This document shows positions 7,455-15,642 of a stretch of DNA of 39,728 nucleotides, in pieces. Source of the DNA: a virus; the IMG/VR virus record IMGVR_UViG_3300013212_000064, positions 1 to 39,728 of that record; one strand, given 5' to 3'. The number at the start of each line of letters is the position of its first letter. Position 1 is the stretch's first letter. The notes beneath the pieces were generated by a model. The model made no database searches and was not told the origin of the DNA. It saw only the letters and a list, made by a program, of their open reading frames with translations. Made by a program: the position numbers and the translations under genes.

Positions 7455-7951
7455 TGATGAGCTGGTTGATACACGTACAGTGTCAAGTCTGCCGCTCCCT
7501 GCTCTGGATGGTAGGGGCTGCCTGTGGCGGTAAAACCTGCATACTTAAGGTAGTGATGCATCGCAGGGTTCCCGGTCGTCGCATATATTGCTGAGCCAGC
7601 TGCGGCCTGGATGAGTTCATGGATGATTTTTTGTCCTAATCCCTGGCCGCGATAGGCTGCCGCAACGTAAGCCCAGCCAAGTTCTAAGGGAAAATCTGTA
7701 GCAGATAGGCTGCTTCGTGCTTTTTGTTGGAACACCTTCAGACGATACTCCGTACGTGGGTTCTTCAGAGCGCCTATTGCGGCTAGGTTGCCGTCATGGT
7801 CATGACCAAACAATAGGAATTGACTGCGTTGGATTATCTCCTGCAACCCCGCACTCGCCACTTGCCCACCATCACGAACAAATTTAGCAAACTCATCAAT
7901 CTCGTCACTAGAACACTGACTTGGGCTTTTGACTGTAAAGCTGATGGGCAT
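7451..7951 (-). CDS. GNAT family N-acetyltransferase (moron-like)
   Basis: A 166-residue GNAT acetyltransferase. The acetyl-CoA-binding motif A is visible as YRGQGLGQKI at residues 100-109, preceded by the strand LGWAYVAAAY, and a C-terminal HHYLKYAGF resembles motif B. The substrate cannot be told. ATG 7951 has GGAGA five bases upstream. The gene lies between baseplate genes V and W, which are adjacent in P2, and looks more AT-rich than its neighbours, so it appears inserted. Its stop codon lies within the putative late promoter of the next operon. A role in modifying a host or phage molecule is inference. Confidence 0.85.
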   Translation of the reverse strand: MPISFTVKSPSQCSSDEIDEFAKFVRDGGQVASAGLQEIIQRSQFLLFGHDHDGNLAAIGALKNPRTEYRLKVFQQKARSSLSATDFPLELGWAYVAAAYRGQGLGQKIIHELIQAAAGSAIYATTGNPAMHHYLKYAGFTATGSPYHPEQGAADLTLYVYQPAHH

Positions 7952-7971
7952 GGTATCTCCATGGATTGGAT

Positions 7972-8607
7972 TCAGTGGGAATGATGATTGGAATTGCCGC
8001 CTGAGTCCATTACGGCACCGCTGGCGTCGATATTGCCGTCGACCTGGACGTTGCCCTCGACCTGCACGCCACCGCTGATGGTGGCGGCCGCACCAGCACC
8101 ACCCGAGCCGGCCATGCCACTCTGGTAGGTCAGTTTGCCCTTGACTAGCAGATTGCCGGTGGTCTCGGTGTCTGGCGTGTCGATCGTCACCTTAGTGCCG
8201 GCCTTGAGCAGGATCTCCGCGCCGACTTCGACGATCACCTTCTGGATGCCGCCCTTGATCGTCAGCATATGGCTGGCGCGGTCGTATTCCAGCTCGGTAT
8301 TGTCGGCAAAGCGGCGGTGCCACTTGTCGCGGCTGGCCACCGGCACCGCGTCGGCCTCCGAGAAGATCGCGCCCAGCACCACCCCATCCTCACCGCGTGC
8401 ATCCAGCAGCACGGCCACGTGCTCGCCCAGGTCGGGCAGCCAGTAGTCCTTGTCACGCTTGCTCTTACGGGTCAGTACCGGCAGCCAGGCAGTGCGCAGG
8501 TTATCCAGCTCGGGCAGGCGCACCCGCACGCGCATGCTCTTCTCGTCGACGGCGGCCACGGTGCCGAACTTCAGGGTAGAGCCAGCTTCGGCAAAGGTTT
8601 CGTTCAT
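7972..8607 (-). CDS. V: baseplate spike protein V
   Basis: A 211-residue P2 gpV-type tail spike, the central tip that pierces the outer membrane. The N-terminal OB-fold part contains GTVAAVDEKSMRVRVRLPE; the C-terminal half is a repetitive beta structure (GNLLVKGKL, GGVQVEGNVQVDGNI) ending in SNHHSH, the HxH iron-binding apex of the family. Length matches P2 gpV (211). ATG 8607 has AGAGGAAA upstream, two bases after the D stop. It is the last gene of the tape-measure operon before the inserted acetyltransferase gene. Confidence 0.93.
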   Translation of the reverse strand: MNETFAEAGSTLKFGTVAAVDEKSMRVRVRLPELDNLRTAWLPVLTRKSKRDKDYWLPDLGEHVAVLLDARGEDGVVLGAIFSEADAVPVASRDKWHRRFADNTELEYDRASHMLTIKGGIQKVIVEVGAEILLKAGTKVTIDTPDTETTGNLLVKGKLTYQSGMAGSGGAGAAATISGGVQVEGNVQVDGNIDASGAVMDSGGNSNHHSH

Positions 8608-8609
8608 GG

Positions 8610-9770
8610 TTATTTCCTCTTGGTTGTGGTGCCTACCGCCTGCACTTTGCCGTCCTTCACGCCGTACACCACCATCCCCTTGGGTGCCGCAGGCTTCTTG
8701 CTGGCGCTCTTGGCCTTGGCTGCCGGTGCTACACGCTTCAGCTCCAGCGTGGTCAGGTAGCCGTCGCTCCGGCTGATGCGGTGGGTGGCGCGGGTGATGG
8801 TGTAGTTGCCGGACAGCTTGCCCAGGTCGGCCAGTGAGATCACGCTGCCGGCGGCCAGCACCGGGTCACCCTCGACGGTGATTTCCATGCTGGTGCGGTC
8901 GAGCAGACGGCGATCGAGGTGGGCGCGGGCCTGCGCCTCGGCGGCCTGCTTGGTCGGCGCGCGGCGGGTCAGCTTGACGGTGTCGGCGCTGCTGCCCTTG
9001 CCGGCATCGGTGCTGCCGACCACGGTGGTCTCGCCGTTCTTCACGCCATACACCACCAGCTGCTTGCGCTTGGGGTCGTGGTACTTCACCTGTGCAGAGG
9101 CTGGCACGTCGCTCAGCTTGTCGGTGGCCTGCCAGCTGATCAGCTGCTCCGGGCGATAGCTGCGCACGGACTTGGCCAGATGCAGGTCGGCACCCTTCCA
9201 GAACACGAGCTTGCTGTTGTTCTCGGTCACCTTGAAGGCGTAGCCATACTCCCCGGCCAGGCGGGCGAGGAAGGCCAGATCGGTTTCGTGGTACTGCGTA
9301 GCCCGGTCGATGGCGATCGCTTCGATCTTGCCCACCAGCGTCATCTTGTGAGCCTTGGCCACGCGCTGGGCAATCGCTGCCAGCGTGATCTTCTCGTAAG
9401 CGCGACCCTTGCGGGTGCGCACAGCCTTCTGCACGCCGGTGGCCAGGGCGCGGATACGGACGGTGGACGGCGGTGCCTGGTAGCCGACCTCATCGATGTC
9501 GAAGCGGCCGACCGAGACCAGCGGCGCCCCCAGGTAGCCCAGCTTCAGCGTCAGCGCTGCGCCCTTGTCCGGGTACCAGCTGTCGAGCCAGCGGTCGTCA
9601 CTGTCCTCCAGCTCGACGTCCAGCTCATCCGACTCAGCCGACAAGTGGTCGATATAGGTGATGCCCAGCACGAAGGGGGCGATGTCGGCGGTGATCGCCT
9701 TGCCGTTGTACGCCAGGTCGAAGGCTGGCGTCGGCACATCTGCCAGCCGGTAGTCGTTCAGCGTTTCCAT
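8610..9770 (-). CDS. D: tail protein D (late control D family)
   Basis: A 386-residue member of the P2 gpD / Mu gp44 family, which forms the hub between tail tube and spike. Landmarks are ELDVELEDSDDRW near residues 49-61, LTLKLGYLG, and ATQYHETDLAFLARLAGEYGY at 157-177. An LVVYGVKNG segment at 238-246 is echoed at the C terminus as MVVYGVKDG (366-374), a small internal repeat unlike the rest of the family core. The Lys/Ala-rich tail precedes this second copy. ATG 9770 overlaps the X gene by 13 bases; the ribosome site is weak, so coupling is likely. Confidence 0.9.
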   Translation of the reverse strand: METLNDYRLADVPTPAFDLAYNGKAITADIAPFVLGITYIDHLSAESDELDVELEDSDDRWLDSWYPDKGAALTLKLGYLGAPLVSVGRFDIDEVGYQAPPSTVRIRALATGVQKAVRTRKGRAYEKITLAAIAQRVAKAHKMTLVGKIEAIAIDRATQYHETDLAFLARLAGEYGYAFKVTENNSKLVFWKGADLHLAKSVRSYRPEQLISWQATDKLSDVPASAQVKYHDPKRKQLVVYGVKNGETTVVGSTDAGKGSSADTVKLTRRAPTKQAAEAQARAHLDRRLLDRTSMEITVEGDPVLAAGSVISLADLGKLSGNYTITRATHRISRSDGYLTTLELKRVAPAAKAKSASKKPAAPKGMVVYGVKDGKVQAVGTTTKRK

Positions 9771-9970
9771 GGTGGCAGCGCCTCGAGCGCGGTGGCGGCC
9801 TCGGCCTGGATCACCGGGATGGCCAGGTTCAGGCCTCCGGGCAATACCTCAACGACAGGCACATGCGGGTTAGCCTCAATCAGCAGCGGCACGTGCTTGA
9901 CGTCGCCGTAGTAGCGCCAGGCGATCGAGTCCCAGCGGTCTCCGTCTTGGGTCAGGTGGTTCAGGTACAT
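9758..9970 (-). CDS. X: tail protein X (LysM-like)
   Basis: A 70-residue P2 gpX homologue. It has the short LysM-like fold with DRWDSIAWRYYGD at residues 11-23 and LLIEANPHVP. In P2-like phages this small protein is needed for tail assembly, probably at the tube end or baseplate. ATG 9970 follows the U stop by ten bases, and the ribosome-binding site is weak. The end overlaps gene D by 13 bases. Confidence 0.9.
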   Translation of the reverse strand: MYLNHLTQDGDRWDSIAWRYYGDVKHVPLLIEANPHVPVVEVLPGGLNLAIPVIQAEAATALEALPPWKR

Positions 9971-9980
9971 GGCGGGCCTA

Positions 9981-10910
9981 TCAGGAAAGGGCGCTGCGTG
10001 TGGCAGCCTTGGCGGCGAGGCGAGCTAGCGGCTTGGTCAGCGCGTCCAGCTCTTGCTCAGTACGGTCGGTCAGGCCACCGGCAGCCGACAGCTTGCCCTG
10101 CAGGTTGTTGCCATCAGCGCCAGACAGCAGACCAGATAGCGACGACAGGTCGCTCTTGACCCGTGCCAGCCCCTTGGCCAGCCGTCCGGCATCGCCAGCT
10201 GTGGCCGCTAGCTGCCCAAACTGCTGGATGCTGACAGTGGCCAGTCCGAGACCGGGCAATACACCCTGGGCATCGCGCATCACGCCTGGCAGGCGGCCGA
10301 TTACCGCCAATGGGTCGCGGCCAGCCAGGCTGCGCAAGCCCTGCACCGTGCGGATCACACCACTGGAAGTGGCCAAGGCGCTCTTGGCACGTGCCACAGC
10401 CAGGCCCAGACCGCCCGCGTTAGCCTTCAGCAGCGTGCTGGTCGCCTGCGGAAAGCTCTTGGCCAGCGGCACCCGGCTGGCGGGCAGCAGCGCGCTCGTG
10501 AGCCCCTGCAGCGCGGGTGCTTGGGGCTTGCGCGCCTGGCCGGTGAACTCTTTCAGCGACAGCTGTGCCTCCGCTGCCAATAGGCTACCGGCACGGTCGG
10601 TATGGCGGCCGGTGGCCTGCAGGGCGGTAATGACGAAGCGGCCCTTGTAGTCGCCGTTGCCCAGTACCAATGCCAAGGCTGCGCGAGACTGCATGGCCCC
10701 CCGTAGACGGATCAGCTCGGCTTCCGGGTCGCAGTAGGTAGCGTGAAACACCAGGTCGATGCGGATCTCGTCCAGTTTGTCACCGACGAACTGCAGCTTC
10801 GGCTTGCCGCCGATCAGCGCGTGCTCCGCGTAGTCGCTACCGAAATGCGCTTCCATGCCGTCGAAGTAGGTAATCAGGTCGAATTCGATTTCACCCAATA
10901 CGGCATACAT
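9981..10910 (-). CDS. U: tail protein U with C-terminal extension
   Basis: The N-terminal 130 residues match P2 gpU: MYAVLGEIEFDLITYFDG, then KPKLQFVGDKLDEIRIDLVFHA and the ending AQLSLKEF. The protein is 309 residues against about 159 for P2 gpU. The extra C-terminal 170 residues are rich in Ala, Leu and Gly, mostly helical and without recognised motifs. gpU takes part in tail completion. The start ATG overlaps the tape-measure stop by one base (TGATG), so translation is coupled. The family call is good; the extension has no known role. Confidence 0.85.
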   Translation of the reverse strand: MYAVLGEIEFDLITYFDGMEAHFGSDYAEHALIGGKPKLQFVGDKLDEIRIDLVFHATYCDPEAELIRLRGAMQSRAALALVLGNGDYKGRFVITALQATGRHTDRAGSLLAAEAQLSLKEFTGQARKPQAPALQGLTSALLPASRVPLAKSFPQATSTLLKANAGGLGLAVARAKSALATSSGVIRTVQGLRSLAGRDPLAVIGRLPGVMRDAQGVLPGLGLATVSIQQFGQLAATAGDAGRLAKGLARVKSDLSSLSGLLSGADGNNLQGKLSAAGGLTDRTEQELDALTKPLARLAAKAATRSALS

Positions 10911-13900
10911 CAGCTGTTACCTCCATAGCTACGGCGTTTCTTGTCGGCCTCGTAGCGCTTCATCATTCGCTCGAACTCGGCAAAGGAAAGCTGCATCGCC
11001 TGGCTGACCTGCTGCTGTACTTCCTTGGGCGTGCCGGGCTGCAGGGTGATCTGTGGGGAGAACACGATATGCATGGCTGCCGGCGCCGCACCCGCTGCGC
11101 CCGTCGTCGGGGTGGCGGCACGTGCTTCTTTCACCCGCTCGGCCAGGCGCTCCCGCTCCGGGGTACTACCAGGTGGTACGACCGTGGGTAGACGTGGCAC
11201 CAGCAGCGTTGGCGTGGCAGGTACGATGCGCTGGTGCACCGTCTGCATGGTGTTGTTCACGGACGGAAGCGCACCCAGGGCGGGTGCCGGCAAGGCGGGC
11301 TGGCCCCAGGCGGTGGTCGTGGCCAGTGCCATGCCGGCGGTAGCCTTGGCCACCATGCCAGCGGTACGACCGATGCCAATGGCCGCACCCTGGGCGATGT
11401 TGTCACCGAAACCCATAAAGACACGCGAAGGCGACTTGATACCGAGGGTGCTGGTAAACCAACCCTTGATGCTGCTACCGAACTGGACGATGGTGTCGCG
11501 GGCAGCACCAAACTTTGTTTTGATGCCATTCACCAAGCCATCGACGATGTCACCGCCGAGCCGAATGAACTTGCCCGGCAGATCGAAAACCGACTTGACC
11601 AGCCGGCCAACCCACATGACCGCATTGGCAATACCCTGGCCAACCGCCACGCCAAGGTTTCTCGCCGCACCGCCGGTGTCGTTGGCTTGCTGGAAGATAT
11701 TCTTTAGCCAGCCCCACACGGCACGCAAAGGGGGCATCAACGGGACGAATGCGGCGCTGGCCACGCTGGCCAACTGACGGAATGCCGGCATCAACGGGGC
11801 GAGCCCCGAGCGTAACCCTTGCCACAGGCCGGCGAAGAAGCCCTTGATCGGTTGCCAGTACTTGTAAACCAGGAATGCGGCACCCCCGATGACGGCGACT
11901 GCAATACCGATGGGGTTGGTCAGCAATGCAAGAGAGAACGCCCGTACCGCTACCGTCGCGGTGCGAATGCCCGAAACCAATTGCCCACCGAATGAGGCCG
12001 CCAAACCCCGCAACCCTGCAGTGGTGAGCAGGTTGGTGCGCACCCAAGGCAATGACGCAGCTGTCCAGGCGCGCATTGCTGTAGTAGCCGCCTGGAATCT
12101 GCCTAGCAAAGCACCTGCCATGGAGTTGGCTAGCCCACGAACCCCAGACATGGTCAGCAGGTTAGTGCGTACCCAAGACCACGAAGTAGCCGCCCAGGCT
12201 CGCATCGCTGCAGTAATCGCATGCACTCGGCCCAATAAGGGGCCGACCATGGAGCCAACCAGCCCACGAATCCCCGACACAGTCAGCAGGTTGGCACGCA
12301 CCCAGGCCCCTTGCGTGATGACCCAGGTACGTGTCGCAGCTACCGCCCCCCGAATGCTGCCAGTCAGCTGACCGGACATCGCACTGATCCAAGTACGGGT
12401 TGCTCCGGCTAGCTCCTTAACACCATTGCCGAAAGGTTGCAGGAGTTGACCGACTTTCATGATGCCCTCACGAAAGGTCTGCAGCCTCGAGGCTGCAGAC
12501 GTGAAGTGGCCGGTCTGCCACATGGCACGCAGCAACGTCCACTTACCCGACACAGTTGTGACTAGGGTGCTCATGGCATTGAGTGGCGATTGCACCAGGT
12601 TAATGCCATACCTGATGCCAATGAAGGCCATCTTGCCAGCCAGCAGCCCGCCTACCAAGCCAATTACACCCTTGATCACGCCGGGATGGGTCTTGGCCCA
12701 TTCACCGAAGGCTTTGATGCCAGGCTTCAGCTCTTGCAGCATCTCGGTCAGTGGTGGCAGTAGCGCGTCGCCGATGGTGATGCCGATATCCGTCATGCCG
12801 ATCTTGAATGCTTTGAGCTGCTCGGTGGCTGTCTCCATGCGCTTCTTATAGTCATCTCCCAGCAGGTCTTTCTCGCTGGCATCCTTGGCACCCTGCTGGA
12901 TGTCCTTCATCTCCTTCATATTGGCGATGGCTGGGCGAATGAACGACATGGCCTGCATGTCCTGGAACAGCTCACCGAGTTTGTAGGCTTCGGATAAGCG
13001 CTGCAGCGCGGCTTCACGCTCCTTGTCATCCTTGATGGCCATCACTTTCTGGAACTGCCCGGCGGCCTCCGGCCCTTTCTGACCCATGTACTGGGTGATG
13101 ATCTCCAGCATGGACTGCACCGGCGTCATGCCTTGGGCGCGCAAGTTCATCATGCTTTGTTTGAGATCGATGCCTGCTTTCTCGAAGTCCTTGAGGGTGT
13201 CCGGAGAGGTGATTTTCTGCAGAAAGTTCTTGAAGTTGTTGGCGGCCTCGTCGTTTGAGCCGGCGCCTTTGCGGGCGATCTGCAGCGCGGCGCCGATCTC
13301 GGCCACAGCGTCTTTGCCAGTGACACCGAGCGCTTGGAACGACGGCGATAAGGCCGGCAGCCACTTGGCCATGTCGCGGATCTCAAACTGGCCGCGCTTA
13401 CCGGCGTAGGCAAGCATATTGAGTGCGCCCTCGAAGCCCTGCTCGCCAACCTTGAGGTTGTCCTTCAGTGCGATGGCAACACTACCAAGGTCATCCATGC
13501 TGGCGCGGGTGGCGGTCGCCGCCTTGGCCATGACCGGGGCGTACTTCTCCAGCGCCTTGGCGTCCTGGATGCCGCCGGCCACCAGCACGGAGGTGCCCCG
13601 TGCCACCTCGGACTGGACTTGGTTCCACCGTACTGCCGCGTCGCGCACGGCACTGCCAAGTTTGGCCTCTTCGGCGCTGGAAAATTCGCCGGTGATGGCG
13701 GTGTCACGCATCTGATCCTGGAAACTGGCCGCCACGCGTACCGACTGCACGACCGGCGCGCCCAGGGCGAGTGCTGTACCGGCAGTTTCCATCGCTTGGC
13801 CGCGCAGGTCGGCGCGACCTGCTTTGAGCGCTTCGCCACGTGCCATGCTGGCGGTCAGTTTCTCTTGCTTGGCGTGCAGTTGATCGATGGTCTGACCGAG

Positions 13901-14113
13901 CCGTTCATACTGGCGCCGTAGCTCACCTACGTTACGGGAGGGACGGAGCATGGCGCGTGCCATGACATCGCCCAGCCGGGCGTGCCTGACGCGCAATTCG
14001 TCGGCTGTCTGGCCTAGCTTCAACGCGGTACCGCGCGCCGAGGCGAAAGCGGCCTGGAAAGTGCCGGATAGTGCCGCGCCGATCTTTACCCCGATAAGCA
14101 GTTCGTTGGCCAT
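10910..14113 (-). CDS. tail tape measure protein
   Basis: A 1067-residue tape measure protein, which sets tail length and leaves the tail during DNA ejection. The N-terminal 110 residues are coiled coil. The conserved phage_TMP region lies at about 120-400 (AASFQDQMRDTAITGEF, KTDFF-type helices). The middle carries hydrophobic helices, including NPIGIAVAVIGGAAFLVYKYW. Three tandem 43-residue repeats sit in the middle (see the repeat entry). The C terminus is Pro/Ala/Thr-rich. ATG 14113 has only a weak ribosome site. It follows the chaperone genes E/E' and precedes U, as in P2. Confidence 0.93.
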   Translation of the reverse strand: MANELLIGVKIGAALSGTFQAAFASARGTALKLGQTADELRVRHARLGDVMARAMLRPSRNVGELRRQYERLGQTIDQLHAKQEKLTASMARGEALKAGRADLRGQAMETAGTALALGAPVVQSVRVAASFQDQMRDTAITGEFSSAEEAKLGSAVRDAAVRWNQVQSEVARGTSVLVAGGIQDAKALEKYAPVMAKAATATRASMDDLGSVAIALKDNLKVGEQGFEGALNMLAYAGKRGQFEIRDMAKWLPALSPSFQALGVTGKDAVAEIGAALQIARKGAGSNDEAANNFKNFLQKITSPDTLKDFEKAGIDLKQSMMNLRAQGMTPVQSMLEIITQYMGQKGPEAAGQFQKVMAIKDDKEREAALQRLSEAYKLGELFQDMQAMSFIRPAIANMKEMKDIQQGAKDASEKDLLGDDYKKRMETATEQLKAFKIGMTDIGITIGDALLPPLTEMLQELKPGIKAFGEWAKTHPGVIKGVIGLVGGLLAGKMAFIGIRYGINLVQSPLNAMSTLVTTVSGKWTLLRAMWQTGHFTSAASRLQTFREGIMKVGQLLQPFGNGVKELAGATRTWISAMSGQLTGSIRGAVAATRTWVITQGAWVRANLLTVSGIRGLVGSMVGPLLGRVHAITAAMRAWAATSWSWVRTNLLTMSGVRGLANSMAGALLGRFQAATTAMRAWTAASLPWVRTNLLTTAGLRGLAASFGGQLVSGIRTATVAVRAFSLALLTNPIGIAVAVIGGAAFLVYKYWQPIKGFFAGLWQGLRSGLAPLMPAFRQLASVASAAFVPLMPPLRAVWGWLKNIFQQANDTGGAARNLGVAVGQGIANAVMWVGRLVKSVFDLPGKFIRLGGDIVDGLVNGIKTKFGAARDTIVQFGSSIKGWFTSTLGIKSPSRVFMGFGDNIAQGAAIGIGRTAGMVAKATAGMALATTTAWGQPALPAPALGALPSVNNTMQTVHQRIVPATPTLLVPRLPTVVPPGSTPERERLAERVKEARAATPTTGAAGAAPAAMHIVFSPQITLQPGTPKEVQQQVSQAMQLSFAEFERMMKRYEADKKRRSYGGNS
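11948..12334 (-). repeat. three tandem 129-bp repeats inside the tape measure gene
   Basis: Units at 12206-12334, 12077-12205 and 11948-12076 each encode 43 residues. They share WVR(A/T)NLLT at positions 11-18 and (I/V/L)RGL at 22-25. The shared segment AGCAGGTT recurs at 12027, 12156 and 12285, exactly 129 bp apart. A partial, more diverged copy may precede the first unit. Confidence 0.9.
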
Positions 14114-14142
14114 GTGGTCTGATCTTTTGCTATGCTGAAAAC

Positions 14143-14403
14143 ATGTTTGAAAAAACCGCCCTCACTACCGCCAAGACGATCTACTGGTTGGCCATCGGCA
14201 GCTGTGCCGCATGGCTTGCTTGGCTGTGCTTTGCGCACCTGCCGTTTTGGGCTGCGCTGTTACTCTTTCCCGTTACGCTGGTGCTGATCGGGTTGGCCGG
14301 CGCGCCATTGGCGGCCGGCGCTTCACTCGTGGTGGGCTTTCTGGCGGCGGCGGTGCTGTTTATCGTCCGTAAAGCGACCGCATCATCTCGTTCCGACGCT
14401 TGA
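14143..14403 (+). CDS. small hydrophobic membrane protein on the opposite strand
   Basis: An 86-residue protein with two or three membrane segments (IYWLAIGSCAAWLAWLCFAHL, WAALLLFPVTLVLIGLAGAPL, SLVVGFLAAAVLFIVR) and a short charged C terminus. It is on the + strand inside the otherwise leftward tail operon, divergent from the tape measure gene by 29 bp, and its end overlaps the E' frame by 44 bp in antisense. TATGCT at 14131 could be a -10 box; the ribosome site is weak. A protein this regular in hydrophobicity is unlikely to be a random shadow, but GC-rich sequence can give such frames. If real it is probably a lysogeny-expressed membrane protein. Confidence 0.45.
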   Translation: MFEKTALTTAKTIYWLAIGSCAAWLAWLCFAHLPFWAALLLFPVTLVLIGLAGAPLAAGASLVVGFLAAAVLFIVRKATASSRSDA

Positions 14404-14551
14404 TCTCGCGTTCGGCAACTTCGATCCAGCCCCAGTAATCGTCCATGTCCAGCGCGTCAATCTCGGACGGCTGAATCTGCAATACCGTCAGCAGTACTTC
14501 GTCCAGTGGCTTCAGTGTCTTCTCGGCCATCCACCATGCCGCGAAAAGCAT
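14360..14551 (-). CDS. tail assembly chaperone E' frame
   Basis: A 63-codon frame that overlaps the end of E and continues to the tape measure region. The sequence PSEIDALDMDDYWGWIEVAE followed by a basic helix is typical of the GpE' frame of P2-type phages, whose product is made as an E-E' fusion by ribosomal frameshifting. Relative to E this frame is +1 (equivalently -2), not -1. The ATG at 14551 inside E has no ribosome site, which supports expression as a fusion. The fusion helps assemble the tail around the tape measure protein and is not usually part of the virion. Confidence 0.75.
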   Translation of the reverse strand: MLFAAWWMAEKTLKPLDEVLLTVLQIQPSEIDALDMDDYWGWIEVAEREIKRRNEMMRSLYGR

Positions 14552-14765
14552 CTTGTAGTGCCTTGGAGTCGGCCAAATCCAGTTGATCGATATCTTCCAG
14601 CGTCAAACCAGTCAGACGGGCGAACAGGAAGTCTTCCTGATCGGCATCGTCTTTACTGAACTTGGCGGCCGCTTTCATATCGCCACGCTTGCCGCGACGC
14701 AGGGTGAGGCTTTCGATACGCTGGCCTGCAGCGTTGGTGAACGGGAACTTCAGGGGGATATGCAT
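14457..14765 (-). CDS. E: tail assembly chaperone E
   Basis: A 102-residue P2 gpE-type tail assembly protein (phage_TAC family). Landmarks are the strand IPLKFPFTNAAGQRIESLTLRR and FLFARLTGLTLEDIDQLDLADS. ATG 14765 has a strong AGGAGT site. It is the first gene of the operon E-E'-tape measure-U-X-D-V and lies 77 bp downstream of a TTAA-N6-TTAA element. Near its end a shift into the E' frame is expected; candidate sites are TTT-C (+1) and CGA-GAA-GAC (-2, Glu tRNA moving from GAA to GAG). Confidence 0.87.
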   Translation of the reverse strand: MHIPLKFPFTNAAGQRIESLTLRRGKRGDMKAAAKFSKDDADQEDFLFARLTGLTLEDIDQLDLADSKALQDAFRGMVDGREDTEATGRSTADGIADSAVRD

Positions 14766-14842
14766 GGTGACTCCTTCGTGTAGGTTGTGTCGGGGGTATG
14801 AGGTACACGAAGGATTGTCGGCTGGCACCGAGCGGAGGTCAG

Positions 14843-14856
14843 TTAAACGGCTTTAA
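14843..14856 (-). promoter_or_regulatory. putative late promoter element of the E-tape measure operon
   Basis: TTAA-N6-TTAA (spacer ACGGCT on +), the second of four copies and part of the larger dyad GTTAAACGGCTTTAAC. It lies 77 bp upstream of E, directly after a terminator that closes the preceding gene. Confidence 0.65.
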
Positions 14857-14861
14857 CAAAT

Positions 14862-14893
14862 GAAAAGGCCCGCCAGAGAAGAGCTGGAGGGCC
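14862..14893 (-). terminator. intrinsic terminator after the membrane-anchored moron-like gene
   Basis: - strand stem GGCCCTCCAG with CTGGCGGGCC (one G-U pair), loop CTCTTCT, followed by TTTT. It separates the gene at 14976-15497 from the late promoter element at 14843. Confidence 0.85.
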
Positions 14894-14975
14894 AAGCTGT
14901 AACTAAAATATGGAAGCCAAATGTTTCTGGTGTGTTGCACACGCTCCGGAATAAACAGTCTAGTTCAGGACTTGG

Positions 14976-15497
14976 TCAAGCATCCTGATTCGCCTGCTGA
15001 ACAGTTTTATGCTCCTTACGATTCAGGAGGTATCGCTCACCTTTGCGGGAGGTAGAGCAGTACAGAACAACAAAAAGGTAGCCCTCCTGAATCATCTTGT
15101 CGACGTCCTCGTCTTGCACGCATATTCCGAGCCATTGGTCACCTACCTCAAACTTGTACGGTAACCGCTGTGCTTCTGAGGGCCTAGGGATAATAAATGT
15201 AGCATCGTAACTTTTTTTCCTCAGATACGCCTTCCACCAACTTTTGTAGTACAGATAACCAAGGTTGGTAATCGTAGTTGCTCGATCACCGACATTAACT
15301 GCCTTGACGCTAATGTAGGTTGCCGGATCGGGAAGCGGGCTACCAATAAGCTTCATGCCAGTAGTGGCGTCAATCCGAACGTCTGGCCCCTCGTTCAGCC
15401 ACTTGTATGCGTCCCAGCCAAGGATGAACGTTGAGACCACTGCGGCGTACGCGGCGATGGTCAGCGTTAGTGTTTCGTTCAGCGACAATCCAAACAT
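14976..15497 (-). CDS. membrane-anchored protein of unknown function (moron-like)
   Basis: A 173-residue protein with one N-terminal membrane segment (about residues 8-28, LTLTIAAYAAVVSTFILGW) followed by a soluble part with mixed strands and helices and a charged C-terminal tail. I recognise no family. It is more AT-rich than the tail genes. ATG 15497 has GAGAGG upstream; an upstream in-frame extension to 15686 overlaps the tube gene and is rejected. The gene lies between two terminators (15597-15621 and 14862-14893), so it must have its own promoter, as typical of morons expressed in lysogens. Superinfection exclusion is a possible but untested role. Confidence 0.75.
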   Translation of the reverse strand: MFGLSLNETLTLTIAAYAAVVSTFILGWDAYKWLNEGPDVRIDATTGMKLIGSPLPDPATYISVKAVNVGDRATTITNLGYLYYKSWWKAYLRKKSYDATFIIPRPSEAQRLPYKFEVGDQWLGICVQDEDVDKMIQEGYLFVVLYCSTSRKGERYLLNRKEHKTVQQANQDA

Positions 15498-15596
15498 AGA
15501 GCCTCTCCAGCAGTATCGTATTCGCATATGTTGCCATATTCTTTCAGCACTGGGAGCATGCGGATCCAGCCCATTGATACGGGCGCCCAAGTAAAT

Positions 15597-15621
15597 GCAA
15601 AAGGCCCACCGAAGTGGGCCT
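15597..15621 (-). terminator. intrinsic terminator after the tail tube gene
   Basis: - strand stem AGGCCCAC / GTGGGCCT closed by a UUCG tetraloop and followed by TTTT. It ends the protease-capsid-tube operon. Confidence 0.92.
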
Positions 15622-15642
15622 GCAGGGGGAAGTGTGGGGCAA

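Noticed and set aside
11948-12334. The repeats considered as a CRISPR-like or satellite array
   Set aside because: They are in frame, of 129 bp, contiguous and inside the tape measure gene.
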